64,000 bases of DNA from Neodiprion pinetum (Eukaryota > Arthropoda > Insecta > Hymenoptera > Diprionidae). The position numbers and the translations under genes are program-made. The notes beneath the pieces were generated by a model. That model was not told where the DNA came from. It did not search any database and was given only the letters and a program-made list of their open reading frames with translations. Numbering within the stretch: the stretch's first letter is position 1; each line of letters starts with the position of its first letter. The stretch is from the NCBI RefSeq assembly GCF_021155775.2, contig NC_060234.1:1612001-1676000 (forward strand). Direction: 5' to 3'. Of the stretch, positions 35,000 through 47,920 are shown piece by piece.

Positions 35000-37310
35000 A
35001 TGGGTGAATCCGAGAAACCCTTTGCCTGTCCCTCGCCTGGCTGCAATATGGTAATTTCTGTTTGATATCAATTCATTATTCCACTCATAACCTCAATACT
35101 GTGTGGGGACTTTCTCTCTAATATACACTTACTACTTGTTTCTTCCTCGCCTTCGTTACGCAGAGTTTTGTCAACGAGGATCACCTCACTGTTCATAGAA
35201 AAAAACACGATATGATACTCAACCTTGGCTCAAACGGCAAAAGCGGTGTCTTCGTAGGTAAAGTATAGATAATTCAAATGTCTAGATCTACACTTTGCTT
35301 TTTATTTTGACCACATTTTATTCTTCCTGTTCCCTAACAGCTGACCAGACACCCACGCCAACCAGGTTCATAAGAAATTGCGAAGAAGTTGGGCTCTTTC
35401 AGGACCTACAGAATGTCAATCCGTTCGAAGAAACATTCCGACGAGCTGTCGAAGCTGGAAAGACAGGCGGAGGACTCACGGTTCCAGAAGTAAGATCGAT
35501 ACTCTTCATTCTCTTTGGCGTCGAGTGATAAAGTATTAAAACTCATTCCATCAGATCTTGGGCTGTCAACTGAGCCTGAGAATCAGTAAAGTGATGGGAG
35601 ATTTAGGAAGAATTCAGAAAAATTGTATGTACGTCTTTTCAATTTTCTTCTGGATGATTTGATATGTTCATTTAAGCTTCCAGTCGACACCATGGATTAC
35701 CATGCCCAAAACATTAGCTATAACTTAGCTTCTCACCTGTGTATTCTCTCTTATTTCCATTAGGTGGGAATATCAGACGATACTCTGCACACACCACACA
35801 TATTTCCCCACATAGACGTTCCGTCTACAAACAATCAAGCCCTGCTTCGGAATGGCATTGCGGAATCGCCAGTGATCAATATCGGAGATTCGTCGGATGA
35901 CGATGAAAAGAATGCGAACAGAATACATGTCGATGTGCAAAATTTAGACCACGGAGAGAATTCTAAAGAGATAACGACGGTCGAGCTCGACACTGAATCC
36001 CGAGACTCGAGCATTGAGGAAAGTATTATTGTACAGGAGGCAGACGGAGAGTCTTTATCAACTACTGTAATCAATCTGAACGATGGTTTTGGGCAACAGA
36101 ACGATGTTCCGCAGCTGTAAGCGATTTGAATTCTAGCGTTCAAATATGGATACATCATTTTAGGGTAATAAAATGAAATAAAATGGTTTTCGTTTCATCA
36201 CAGCTCTATAAATGGCAAGGAGGTACAGCTATTGATAAAAACCGAGGATGGAAAGCTGATGCAGCTGTCAGCGATACCGGTTTCTCAGTCTCAAATGAAT
36301 CCGACAACCATCGATATTCAGTCCAAATCTCAGACAGTCGTCATCAAGACCGAACCATCCCTGAATTGCTCTGATGGGAAGAGAACAACGAATTCGGCAT
36401 CCTCTAGGCTCTCTATGGCAAAAATGGTTTGTACATAATCGTACCATTCCGCCAAAAAAATTTGTAGCAATTTTTGGCTTCACCGTTTTCAGAAGCTGAA
36501 GCAAGTGTTGAAGAAGAACGAAGTGTCTTCCGACAGCCATCGTCAGGACTTGCAAGCATCGCCGAGGATTTTGGTTGAAGAGCGTAGCCCTCCATCTGAC
36601 AAGAAGCTGGATATCTTGGAGCGAAATAGAGCCAGTTCGATGCGTGCCAGAGCAAAACGTAAAGCGTGGGTTCAACAGCTTGAGAGGTCAGTCTACAATG
36701 TGAATGAGGCCAACGCTGCGCTCCAGATGGAGGTTCGTGCTCTTCGTTCCGAAGTGGCAAAACTGAAGACGCTGTTGCTTGCGCACAAGGATTGCCCGGT
36801 GACTAAAGCGATGGAGCAAGGTGATTGCCTGACGTTCTTTCTAAACGAAGTTCTGGTCCTCTTTTCCAATCAGTTTTTACCTTCTCGTATCTTGTTACAG
36901 GAAACAGTATAGTTCTTGGGCCAAAGGTGATATCGGTGAGCGCAGAGACGGTACAAGGAGCTTCGTTGCCCCTTGTCGGTTCAGCTGTGAAACGGAAGTC
37001 GGCGATATCGGCGGATGTAGGGGGTAAACCGGCGAAAAAGAAACCAACAGTATCGACGACTAAACCGATGATCCTGCCCAAATCGGCCGCCCCGCTTTTG
37101 CAGAAGGCAAAAATTCTGAGAAACATATCCGCCGTTCAGGTTGTTGACGTTGAACGGGTGATAAGTAAGGGATGTGATAAGGGGAAGCAGATATTGATAG
37201 TGCAGAACGAGAGGCGGGAGACATTCACGGAGAACAGTCAAAGGCAGATAATCAGGATGAATCCGAACTTTGAAATCGAAAACGCCGCTTCTAAAACCAC
37301 CGGATCGTAA
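35000..37310 (+). CDS. Atf-2: ATF-2 family bZIP transcription factor
   Basis: Stress-responsive CRE-binding transcription factor of the nucleus. Coding exons: 35000-35050, 35164-35257, 35341-35489, 35764-36116, 36204-36426, 36493-36820 and 36901-37310 join in frame to about 535 aa. The N-terminus has the family C2H2 finger (KPFACPSPGCNMSFVNEDHL, then TVHRKKH). The transactivation motif follows (VADQTPTPTRFIRNCEEVGLF), whose TPTP threonines are the known p38/JNK sites in ATF2. The middle is acidic and Ser-rich. AKMKLKQVLKKN aligns with the family AKMRLKAAL segment. The bZIP has the basic region ERNRASSMRARAKRKAW, a leucine zipper, and the family signature LLLAHKDCPVT. A basic C-terminal tail (KRKS, KPAKKKP) follows. 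The gap between exons 3 and 4 contains splice-like sites around 35,555-35,624, but including them breaks the frame. Poly(A) signal at 37,621. Confidence 0.93.
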
Positions 37311-37620
37311 ACGATTCTTGGCCGCATTTAGCCCAGGAAATAAGGCTGGATTTTTCAAATACAACATTTTTTGCCCGTGAAATGACGAATGAATCGATTT
37401 CACCAATTTATTTATTTACACATCCGTGTATGGGACGCCGATATTGATCACGATTATCGCGGTCAGCCCCATGTGATGGGTTTCCGTTCGAGTATCCCGA
37501 TAACCGATTTTTCAATCTGCGCTTCGTAAGTATTTACGTTTTACAAGATTTGTCGACACTTAAAATCACGCGTAAGGGATAAAATGACGTATTGTATTTA
37601 CGCAAGGAATAACATTGTGT

Positions 37621-37626
37621 AATAAA
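37621..37626 (+). terminator. Poly(A) signal of ATF-2
   Basis: AATAAA 311 bases after the stop codon, in the sequence TGTAATAAATATACC. It is the first such hexamer downstream of the gene. Confidence 0.65.
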
Positions 37627-40600
37627 TATACCTATGTTTAATGAAAGTATACACGTCTCGTTCATTCACTTACCTCCTGTCTAAATAATTACATATTTTA
37701 TACAAACATCGATGAGTTGGAAAAGTACGAGTAAGGAGGAAATCAAGAAAGGGTAAAGGGTTGAATTTTTCAAAATCTTTCCATAGGGGATTTATTTGTT
37801 TATTTAAAACATTCCGTTTACATAAATACACGTGTAATATTTTGTAAGTCAGGCTGAAATCGAAAAACACTGTAAATTGTTAAATGACAACTAGCCAAAA
37901 ACTTCGGCGATCGCGCAATTAAACTTTTAGATACAAGTGCAAAATCATCTGTTATTCACGGAAATGTAAAATGTAATCATTCATTATTCTTCCGTGAAAA
38001 AAAAATGTTCTCTTTCGAATAAGGTAGTAAAGTGGGAGAGTCAAAATTTTTTGAAACACCTTTATTGCCCAATACTTTTATAGAATTGTGAGGGTAAAAC
38101 TGAACTGCATTTTACTACTTTCAAAAAATTGAACAAATTTAGCTGCTAACACTGGCTGCCAGCTTCAGCTTCATTTCGGTTTATTGAACTTAACTCTTAA
38201 ACACAGTATAAGCGAAACGTGCGAGATTAGATTCGGCGTACCTCAAACAACATTCGAGACTTCAAAAGAGTACAAAACACGTGTTCGGCATTCTAGCGCA
38301 AAAGAAATAGTACGGTAAAGGAAGAAACGCTGCTGGATCTCTATTGTTTTTTAAACTTGTACCGGATAATAATCAAAAATAAACATGAAAAGCAAAATAT
38401 AACATGACGAAATAATAACCGCGAACCGAATTGCGCTATATGTATATCATAGACTTGCTCACTTATGCACATGATTTGGCAATTTAGAAAGCGTAGTATA
38501 AAGTCTGTGAAGCAGCCTCTCGCAGATTGTCGTAATAATGACTCCAGGGTTTCCCAAACTGCCCTGACTAGTCCTTTTTTGCACTCATTTTTTATTCCTC
38601 CTCTTCAGAACTCGGCGGCTGCCAAATATCTCGGTAGACGTACACGTTTTCCGATCGCGACGTACGTGAGAAGGCGAAGGATTTCGTATCCGACGATGAA
38701 TCAGTTTCAAAGCCCTCGGTTCTCGTTCTCTTTTTATATCGCAACGCGCTGCGGCAACAATAAATTACTATTCGCAAAAAATCAAGTAGATGAAGCGAGT
38801 CGGAGAGATAAGAGCAAGCGAACAACGCAGTGATCAATTTTTATTCTTCAATCCAGCGAATCTGTATTTATTATTATACACCAAACGATTTTATCACACA
38901 GTTTGTTTTTTCATCAATCCGTATACGGATTGAATTGACATTGACTTGTAAATCGCGAAGTTTCGCTCTTATGATAGCGCATCGCGGTGAATCCTTCATC
39001 GGTACTGCCATACATACATATGATACAAAGTCGAAATTTATAATACTTGCAAACTTACAGCTTGCGAAATTATTGTAATTCCTAGGTCTCGTCTAACGAT
39101 CTCAATATTGCATGGAATCAGTCTCGCGATGATTCATTTTACTCCTCATTCTTTTCGCAATTACCCAAAGTATCTCAACCATGCACTTTTTGGCCCCTAA
39201 AATTCGGGAAATGTGGGAATAATAACAAGTGTCAAAAAAAAAAAAAAACACACACACACATTTACTTGACGAGTTTCGGGATACGGATAACTTTCCTGGA
39301 TTCCGCTACGAAAGAACGATGCACCGTTAAAATTCGAACTCTTCCCGTTTCTTTCTTTATTTAACACAGAAAGAAAAATTGTGAGTTTGCTTGTTCGATA
39401 AATCTAGGAGTACGACATACCCTTAAACAATCTCTATACTTACTCGACCTTTGTGCGTGTCAACCCAGTACAAATTGTTGTTGGCATACAATGTTCAACG
39501 ATAGATAATCTCTTACTGCTTAAGACTTCGTTTCTCTCATCCTCTTATTATAATATGTATACTTTATTTACAATGGCATGTAAGAAAAGATATTATAACT
39601 GTTCTAGGTTCACGGTCACGGCAAACGCGTTCTCAATTATACCGTCGTTCGTAGTTTTCCCGTCCAATTTTCTGCAGAGAAATTCTTCAATTCTTCGTCG
39701 ATTGTTCTCTATGAATTTTCTTTCGTTCTTTCTATTATTTTTTTTTTAAATTTTTTTTGATATGCATGGGTATGAGTGTAATTATGTGTACGTGAACAAA
39801 ACGCGGACGTTCTTTTTCACGCCCTGCGAAAAAAAAGACAAATACGATTACCAATAATCAAAGTAACTAAAGAGAAAATTGATTCGAGATTGATTGAAAA
39901 ATTTCCCACGATGAGTTCGTATCCCGCGGGCCCTTATCAGTTCTCCGTCCAGTAGGTATCGAACATTTAACACCGGGCTAGAGAATGATAAGGGACTTTG
40001 GGCACTTTGCAGTTAATCACTTGCGCACGTAGTACGGATATTCAGGAGAGAATATCGCCGTCGAAACGATGAAGACGACCGATGAGAGCCGCTGGATATT
40101 CTGCAACACGTATATAAATTCTTAATCACGATAACGTTATCATTATCATATCGTTATCTATTCGCCGTTATGCAAATAAATTAACAATTATGTGATGCGA
40201 TATACCAATGAGCGAAGTTTAGGTGTTGAACTGAAAATTGATAAATATCGATACTGTTTCCTCAATAGATTTTCTTTTTATTTCAGCTCAGTTCAATTTT
40301 TCAATGCAAAACGCATCGAACTATTTATAGTTTGTTTTAGCAGTTATATTTTATTCCGCGCGCGTGGAATATTCATATTTAACATGAATTTGTTCAGTAG
40401 GAGTTTTTTTTTTTTTTTTGTTTCTTTTCATTATTAAAATATTTTTACTCGTGCATAGAACGAGGCAACGGCATTTTATTAACCGTCGATACGACTGAAA
40501 GTATATACCTACAATGATACGTAATTTAATTATAGCGTAATGCGATGCTCAACACTTTTAAATCAAACTGGCACGAATTGCTAGGTTCAGTTTTTCAACG

Positions 40601-40845
40601 GGGTGAAATAATTACACAACATTCTGCGAAAATTTTGCATAAAATAGTTTTCCTTCCTTTACCAATTGAACTACGTGAATAACTGTGACATACGATGTTC
40701 CGATTACAGATCGGCCAATAGATGGAAAATTTTCTACACAATCGAATGATGGAAAAAACTGGTAAAATAAAATAAAATTTCAATCGTTTGACGAGTTTTG
40801 CTAACGCAACCCGCGGCTTGGGAACCGCTGCCATAGTCCAGACCA
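37627..40845. other. Non-coding, AT-rich
   Basis: No conserved protein on either strand. There is a poly(A) tract followed by (CA)n at about 39,234-39,261, and T-rich runs at 39,737-39,749 and 40,406-40,421. Open frames here are short and of low complexity. Confidence 0.5.
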
Positions 40846-40869
40846 TCAGCAGCAGCAGCAGCAGCAGCA
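40846..40869. repeat. (CAG)n microsatellite
   Basis: About eight CAG/AGC units, not inside a recognisable gene. It lies about 50 bases upstream of a TATA-like site. Confidence 0.9.
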
Positions 40870-40918
40870 TCGGACAGACGGACTCTGATCTGGCTGTGCA
40901 AAGCGGGGTTACAAAATA

Positions 40919-40950
40919 GGTATAAATAATCGAACCCGGCGTCGCGACGC
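40919..40950 (+). promoter_or_regulatory. TATA-like box with adjacent CpG palindrome
   Basis: TATAAATA at 40,921 is followed within 20 bases by the perfect 12-bp palindrome GCGTCGCGACGC (40,940-40,951). This GC-rich island stands out in AT-rich surroundings. No downstream gene is recognised, so a promoter role is only a possibility. Confidence 0.3.
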
Positions 40951-40951
40951 G

Positions 40952-42014
40952 GCGAGAGGTTTTACGGGACTTCGGATTCCGTACAGGAATTACAGGTATA
41001 CGATGCAGTGTATGGAAAAATCGCGATATTTGAAAAATGAATACCGAAGGAGATGAATAATTGAATTATAGGAAAAAATGTAACAGTTGATTAAAACGAT
41101 AACAGATAAAATCTCTGTTGTTAGAACTTTAGGTATCTAACAATTGGTACATATATATCGCATTGTGGAACGTGAGTCCCAAGTTTACGAGAGCGTAACT
41201 CCTCTTCTCTCTATCGCTCTCGTTTTCACCGCATATCTACGTCGTCGTCTTGTGCAGACTATCGGTGCTCGGTCAGTAAATATCGCCGACATATCTGTAT
41301 GTGTATACGTGAGAGAGAAAGAGAGATAAGAACGACCAAATGATAAGGTCGGTAGAGAGCTGCAGTCCGCAGCTTTGTATAAAAGGAGAAAAAGGAAAAG
41401 AAACTGCAGGCGGGCAGAGACACAAGCAGCAGGCCTTTGAGGGACCGGAAATTTCGATATGAACACACACGCGCGCGCACAAGCCTTACGTTTCAAAAGG
41501 AAACGGGTAAAGAAAAAGAAAAGAAATATTATTTACCCGACCTCTGACTCAGATTTAATTTAATGTGAAGAGGAAAAAAAAGAAAAAAAAATACCCCGAG
41601 GGTGCGGATAATTAATTCAAGCGTGTATTAATCGACGCTAATGTACACGTGTGCATTTTTGGGTATACGATGCAATCTTTAATTGCACGCTGCGAGTGTG
41701 ACGTAACAATTTTATGGAATTGAGAATTACAAAAGGATGTGAGAAAAAGAAGAAGAAGAAGAAGAATAAGAAGAATAGCGAGAAGGAGATAAAAATAAAC
41801 TGAATTTAAAAAAAAAAAAAAAGAGGAAAAATGGCTACGACTATTACATGTAATGGCAATATTAACGGCGACGGGTCGCGTCTCGACGAATTACTTCAGA
41901 CCTGGGGACGAAAGTCCAAATGTGATATTACACAATGCGCAATATTTGCCCATTCTAGATATACATGGATGAATGTATACATACAGCCTTGAAAGACGAA
42001 GAGGGAAAGAGAGG

Positions 42015-42050
<36 letters not shown>

Positions 42051-43855
42051 TCTCGGCTTCTTTTATATTGTGTGCGCAGGATATTTCGATCCAAGCCAGC
42101 TGCCTGGCCGTGTATCGTTGCGCGTCTACGCATATCTAGAGATTTAGACGCTCTGGAGTTTAGAAATCTAATACCGAGCATCAACGCGCTGTTGGAATAT
42201 AAAAATTTATCGCCACGTATCTGGCTTCAAATAGTAACTATAACCAGCCCACCACGATGACCGGGCACGATTTAATCGGGGATATTTGCCCCTATCTTAT
42301 TTTCAAATTCAATTTCCGTCACGAATGTATAAAACTTGGCTTATCATCGATACATTTCATATTAAAAAAAAAAAAAAACAAGAAGAAGAAATGGAACCGT
42401 TTAAACCATTTCCAAAATTGTCTTCCATGTTTTAGTTTTAATTCCGTCAACTTGACTTTGAAAAACTGTCTTTATATAATTACAGGATATCACAAAGTGT
42501 ATTATTCTGTTCCCAATATCGACGTAGCTGAATAAGAGATCGTTAATCACATATCCCGGGATGAAATTAATATGATTGCCTTCGAGGTAAATATATTAAA
42601 TAGCGTGACAATACGATTTGAACTCGGATTATGCGAAGCACCAGCGTCTCGTTAAACTAACACAACGGAATGCAGCGGAGAAAAGAGTGAGAAAGAGAGT
42701 TACATCATTGCGTTTATTATACGACGAACGCTACGTACGACGTCTGTTTTACATGCTCTACCACTTGAAACAAGTGCAGCTAATGCGCGGCTTCCCTGAT
42801 ATATTTTTATTACACTCCGCTATACCCTGTGTGACGACCACACGAGACTTCCGACATATGCAGCTTGCGTCTTCTCACGACTTGAATAAAACTGTTCAGA
42901 AACGGTTACTTTTTTTTTTTTTTTCTTTCAAGTCATACGCAGGCTGAATCTCCTTGAATTCGGCGAAACTGAAAATACTGAACCAGGATAAAAATGAGCA
43001 AGTTTAATAAGTTTTTTATTCAATAATTAACTGCACTTGTCGATCATTTAGCTTGAATATACTTTATGTTATAACCGTCGATCGGAACGAATAAAATGAG
43101 ATTTTTTTTACTCTTAATAATATCAATAGCAATGATAATGATTTGAATAAAAAATAATTAATTCATGAATTGTGGGCGTTGAATACGTAAGAAAAAATTC
43201 TTATTGATAGAGAAAACTAAATGATGCGATTAAATTTTCGCAACTGCGTCGGCGGCCCAGACGGATTTTGTCGTCGTTCGGTAGAAGCGAGCATACGGAG
43301 AATTTTTACAATACCTCGGAGTTCGGTTGGCTTGAGTTTGCAGAATTGTATAGAGCCTCGAGGCGGCAAACACACCGCGACTACTATACTTTCTTTATTT
43401 TTATATCTAGGCCAAAACGCGGAATACACCGCGCCTACAAATACAGAAATAAAACCAACGATATAAATCCACCGTCTTGCCGCTCACCGTTCGCCCCACT
43501 TGTCAGCCAGACAGACACGCGTTCTCGCCTGTCCTGGTTACCCGTAAGCCTGTTTCGCGAAAAGCTGTAAAAAGCATGAAGAATATCTAACGGATCAAAA
43601 AAAAATAAAATAAATAAAAAATGAAACAGAAAGAAAATGACGCGAAATACACCATACCGTCAATTTTTGTTTCATGAAAAACAATTTCCCCACTTCACAG
43701 GCAATGTTATAAGCACGTTCAATTAATTCGCTTCGGGATTGATTGAACACGGAACACACTGAATATCACGATATCGTAAAAAAGCAAAAGCTGCGCGGGA
43801 ATTTAATTCCGTTGCGTTAAAGTTAAAACGAATAAATAACCAAATATTAATCTCT
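40952..43855. other. Non-coding with purine-rich and (GA)n tracts
   Basis: Contains GAA-rich sequence near 41,745-41,775, a (GA)n run at about 42,020-42,047, and several A- or T-homopolymers (41,808-41,822; 42,909-42,924). Open frames crossing these tracts are low-complexity translations. No gene recognised. Confidence 0.5.
41378..41385 (+). promoter_or_regulatory. TATA-like box
   Basis: TATAAAAG, a textbook core-promoter TATA sequence, follows a GC-richer stretch (CTGCAGTCCGCAGC) and precedes a purine-rich leader. The downstream transcript, if any, is unknown. Confidence 0.3.
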
Positions 43856-43859
43856 CGAT

Positions 43860-44300
43860 TATTCGGCAATGGTGAAAAAGGCGCGCGAGAGAGCGCGTCT
43901 GCCCGACGCAACGATTCGGAGCTCGGAACATCGACTGAGGAGCGATCGCGGGTGAATGAGGAGCGGAGGGTGGAGTCGAGCGGGCGAAGAGCGCCGACGA
44001 GCGACGGAATCGGACGAGCGAAGTGCCGAGGGGTGGGGGAAGGAGGGACCTCAGTCGATCTTCTCCGTTGCACCGAGGCGGACCGACCTTGCTCCGTTTT
44101 TCTCGAGCGTACGGCGACGCGGTGCGGATCAGAGACAGCATCCGCAGCAGCGTCCGAGGACTCGAATGGATTTCGTAGTAGCCGCTTCGGCAGCATCGAA
44201 CAGCAATATATGGCAGGCGTCTCGTTGCGCGCTGTTATCCAGCCTCTGCCGGTGGACCGAGTTACTCAACACCGCCGAGATTAGAGCGGATCAAATTCAA
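43860..44300. promoter_or_regulatory. CpG-rich block, possible promoter or 5' exon
   Basis: Strong local rise in G+C and CpG (for example GAGCGGGCGAAGAGCGCCGA) within AT-rich flanks. Both strands are open for 110-170 codons, as expected from the base composition. A perfect donor-like GGTAAGTATCC lies downstream at about 44,912. This would fit a non-coding first exon of a gene beyond the window, which is inference. Confidence 0.35.
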
Positions 44301-46656
44301 TCCCGTGCTGATGATGCAGGCGACCAAGAGATGCTCACGGAATTCACGCTGCTCGGTTACTTCGCTGTTCAAATTCTTTCCCTCGCTTATTCAATCCTTT
44401 CGTTCATTTTTCATTCGCTATTGGGATTCGAGGAATCTCCACAGACTTATAAATCGACTGGTTAATATTTTTTTTTCTTTATACGTATAGAGCAGTGTTT
44501 TATACCTTGCATCGTCGAAGGTCTTCTTTCTGCTCCTGAATTTCGTTTTCGCTACGGAGGGACACGCACGTGTTTCCGAGACAAAGTCCGTGGCTGTTCA
44601 AGCTTCTGATAGAAAAGAAACGACCCTGGCTCTCGACTCGCTTGCCCGGTGTAAGCCGAGGACCGTTCCTTCGCCTTTGGGGGGGACTCAAGTGGCTCAC
44701 ACGCACACTCAGGCACGCGGAACTATAACCAGGGCCCAGTCGTCCGTTCGTTCTTGGTAAACTAATTATATTCTTGTAGTAGGTCCATGCAGCGCAGGCT
44801 GCTCCAGCCTTCGACTATAACGACAGCTGCTTCGCCGCACGTTTTCAAACTGCAATGAATCAGAGATGAATAAATTAGCGAATTAGCCACTTATTTACAA
44901 ATCGATTATAGCGGTAAGTATCCTTACAACCTATTGTACATCCATTTTTTGTATATTTAGAAAACTTTGACAGCATATATCTTTGCGGTGTTTTTGCTAC
45001 TTCCGATGGTATACCAGTAGGTTTTCAATAATCGAGAGTAATCGTTGCGATATAATGTAAATTATTACTGTTAGAAACAAATTGATTAAAAAAAAAAAAA
45101 AAAAAACGTGAAAATTTTACAGAATAATTCATTTCCGCCACTAGACATGTACATGTTTTACATGAATTACAAGTGTTGGGGTCCTTGATTACGAATCTGA
45201 AATCAGGCATTGAAATTTCAATATGGCGAACCCAAACGGCGAGCTCAAAAATCCCCGCCTAAAGTTTTTTCAACAAATTACTCGATCAAATTTGAAATTT
45301 TCAAAATCTGATTTTACATCCGTAATCAGCGACTCGAAAAATCATAAACCACTATCTTATTATAAAAGCTGCGTAAGCACAAGAACGTGTGACTCAAAAG
45401 TTTACGAATCGCAAACTTTGACGCAGAACATTGGCAAAAGTTTTATCTCTCATTTATACTTTTCATTATGGACATGTTCAACTCAGGATTCTTATTCCTT
45501 GTGACAAATTTTTCTGGCGATAAAAATAATTACTCCACACGCGTAAAAAAAAAATCGATATCAAAAGAAAAGTATCATAGAACCGATCAAACGAGAAGGG
45601 AAACTTCGAGTCATCGTGAATTCGTATAGAAATAATCACGCAGAGAATATACATATAATATGTAGAGGTATACATACCGAGAGTTCTTTGTTCGTTAAAA
45701 TTCTTTCCGCGATATTACTGCGTTCGAGACGTACGGTTACGTAAAGAACAAAAAAAAAAAAAAAACAGAAAAAAAAACAAAAAAAAAAAAAAACGCTTCT
45801 CGATATCGTCGCTGATATTTCGATCAACGAGGAGGCGGCTTCCGTCGATGGAACAAAACAGCACTTCACTCGCTACTCGCTCGCACGTTTTCCTTTCCAG
45901 AAGAATGTTAAATACCAACGACGACGATACCGCCACAGAGAGATAGAGACGGAGACTTTTAGCGAGGATGTAGTGATCCATTAAGGTTCGGAGCGTTTCT
46001 TTGTCAGCGTTGAAAGCCGGTCTGCTTTTACGCACGGCCCTTCGTATTATACAGCGATCCCGTATTCCGACCGTTGCACCTCTTCAAATACACACGCACA
46101 CACACACACATATATATACCTATACGATTATATTTTATCTACAGCTTGGGAGATAAATTTATACACGAAGACGGGAAGGAAAAGTTTGTTAACTTGTTTA
46201 AAAATTCTTTTCTTTTCCGTATTTCCTGTGCTCTTGTTTACTCTGTTTTATTTATACTTGTTTGTTTATTTTATTTTATTATTTTTATTAAAAAATTTTT
46301 CGTCCCAATTTCGATGATCTCGTTTGTATAATTTGACGTTTCGCGTTATCCCTTGTACATCAGTGGAAAATTGTAGACTATAACGAGGAGTAATTTCATC
46401 CGCGCAACCCATGTCTTTGCATTACTTTTTTTATTTTTTTCTCTCTCCTTGTTTTTTTTTTTTTTTTTTTACGTAGTCTGTTATTTTCGCATCTCGGTGA
46501 AAAATGTCGTGCAAAATATTTCAACTCAAACGGCGTTTGCGGGTATAATTTTAAGGGTGGGTTAATAAACGTAGCGTATAATTTTCTAATTGAATTCACA
46601 TCAAAGCTCGTTTTATATACTCGCCTACCGACATTACATACACGTATGTATATGCG

Positions 46657-46705
<49 letters not shown>

Positions 46706-47070
46706 TGTACATATAAAATGTCACGCCTCACCGAAAACGCGCCCTTCTTTTCAAAGATGAAATAAAATATACGGTGCAAAATAAGGAGGTGATTGAAGAG
46801 AGAAGAAACTCGAATAAATTGGTTAAACGAATTTACGTATAACACGTACGTACGCATAAGTAACATCGTAGATCGACGATTTGGAAACGTTGTACAATTC
46901 CGGCTCATAAAAGTCAGCCTCGGGCCTTCAATTGTTTGATTAAATATCACGAACCCTGGCATACAATACATTACGTATCACACATGCGAATACCTACCTA
47001 TACGTGTTCATTTACCCTCTGGCGGATAATAATTACCTCTGTATCGCGGGCTGCCATTCAAGCTGCGAGA
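44301..47070. other. Non-coding with A/T homopolymers and (CA)(TA) tracts
   Basis: Includes long A runs (45,089-45,106; 45,749-45,793), (CA)n-(TA)n at about 46,088-46,118, T18 at 46,453-46,470, and (TA)n at about 46,660-46,705. No coding potential beyond low-complexity frames. Confidence 0.5.
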
Positions 47071-47220
47071 ATGAAATTTAAAACGTTTCCTCTCATTATA
47101 TTGTTTACATACCTAACGTACAGGTGTTCGGCCGCGAGCTTAAGCAGACCCGATTCGACAGAGAGCAACATTATCGAATACAAAGAAACACATTATGACA
47201 AGTTTGAAAATCATGCTTAA
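47071..47220 (+). CDS. Short ORF with signal peptide; candidate secreted peptide or first exon
   Basis: 49 codons. It starts with a basic n-region and a hydrophobic core (MKFKTFPLIILFTYLTY), then a plausible signal-peptidase site (RCSA|AS), then a short polar, acidic tail rich in Ser, Glu and His, ending KFENHA. I do not recognise the mature part; it has no dibasic cleavage sites and only one Cys, which lies in the signal region. It could be a complete small secreted peptide, the first exon of a neuropeptide-type gene (a weak GT lies inside the tail), or chance. Confidence 0.25.
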   Translation: MKFKTFPLIILFTYLTYRCSAASLSRPDSTESNIIEYKETHYDKFENHA

Positions 47221-47410
47221 ACATCTTACTACTTTCACGGTGTAATCTTTAATCAAATTGATTAATATTGTCTCTGAGAAGTTTTGCGTTTTTTTTTTTT
47301 TTCACTCAAACCCGATACCGTATTTTTTGTAAAAAAAAAAAAGAAAAAGAAAAAAAGAAAGAAAGACGCGAATAAATTGAGAAAGCCCGATTTAACGACA
47401 ACGGCAACAA

Positions 47411-47441
<31 letters not shown>

Positions 47442-47443
47442 TG
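47411..47443. repeat. (AAT)n microsatellite
   Basis: About ten AAT units just after an A-rich/T-rich pair of tracts at 47,290-47,360. Confidence 0.9.
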
Positions 47444-47920
47444 TTATTATCAGGCAACAGTCAACTCGATACGCACACGCGCGCATAAATTGTTACAGGA
47501 GGAGTCGGGAGGTGAGAGGAGGATGCAATATATCGTCACTAACGAGCCGGTAATGTGCGGAAAACCGTAGTGCCAATAATTTCTATTTGCAGTTTATCTA
47601 CACCTGCCTATGTACGAACACGCGTGTTATGTATAGACATAACATAGATTTACGTGTCGGGTATAACGGAGGCGTCCACGTATGCAGAATCGTTTACTCC
47701 AAGTTTATGCACCCAAGCGTATAGTAACCGTGTAAGGTTGAGGTATATCATGTATCTATAGACTTATGGGTATATATATTACGTAGAACGGAGGAAACCG
47801 CGTTCGCAGCTTCTTGCCGTAATCAGTGTGAATCCTCGAGAAATATATCAGTCTAAATATTTCCCGCAGACCTTAATTACTTATAGATATATATATATAT
47901 ATATATTATACTATATATAT

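Noticed and set aside
43723..44465. Overlapping 110-170-codon frames on both strands
   Set aside because: They occur in a CpG-rich block where stops are rare, and none shows a domain.
46396..46971. 191-codon minus-strand frame
   Set aside because: It is built across a (TA)n tract and A/T homopolymers.
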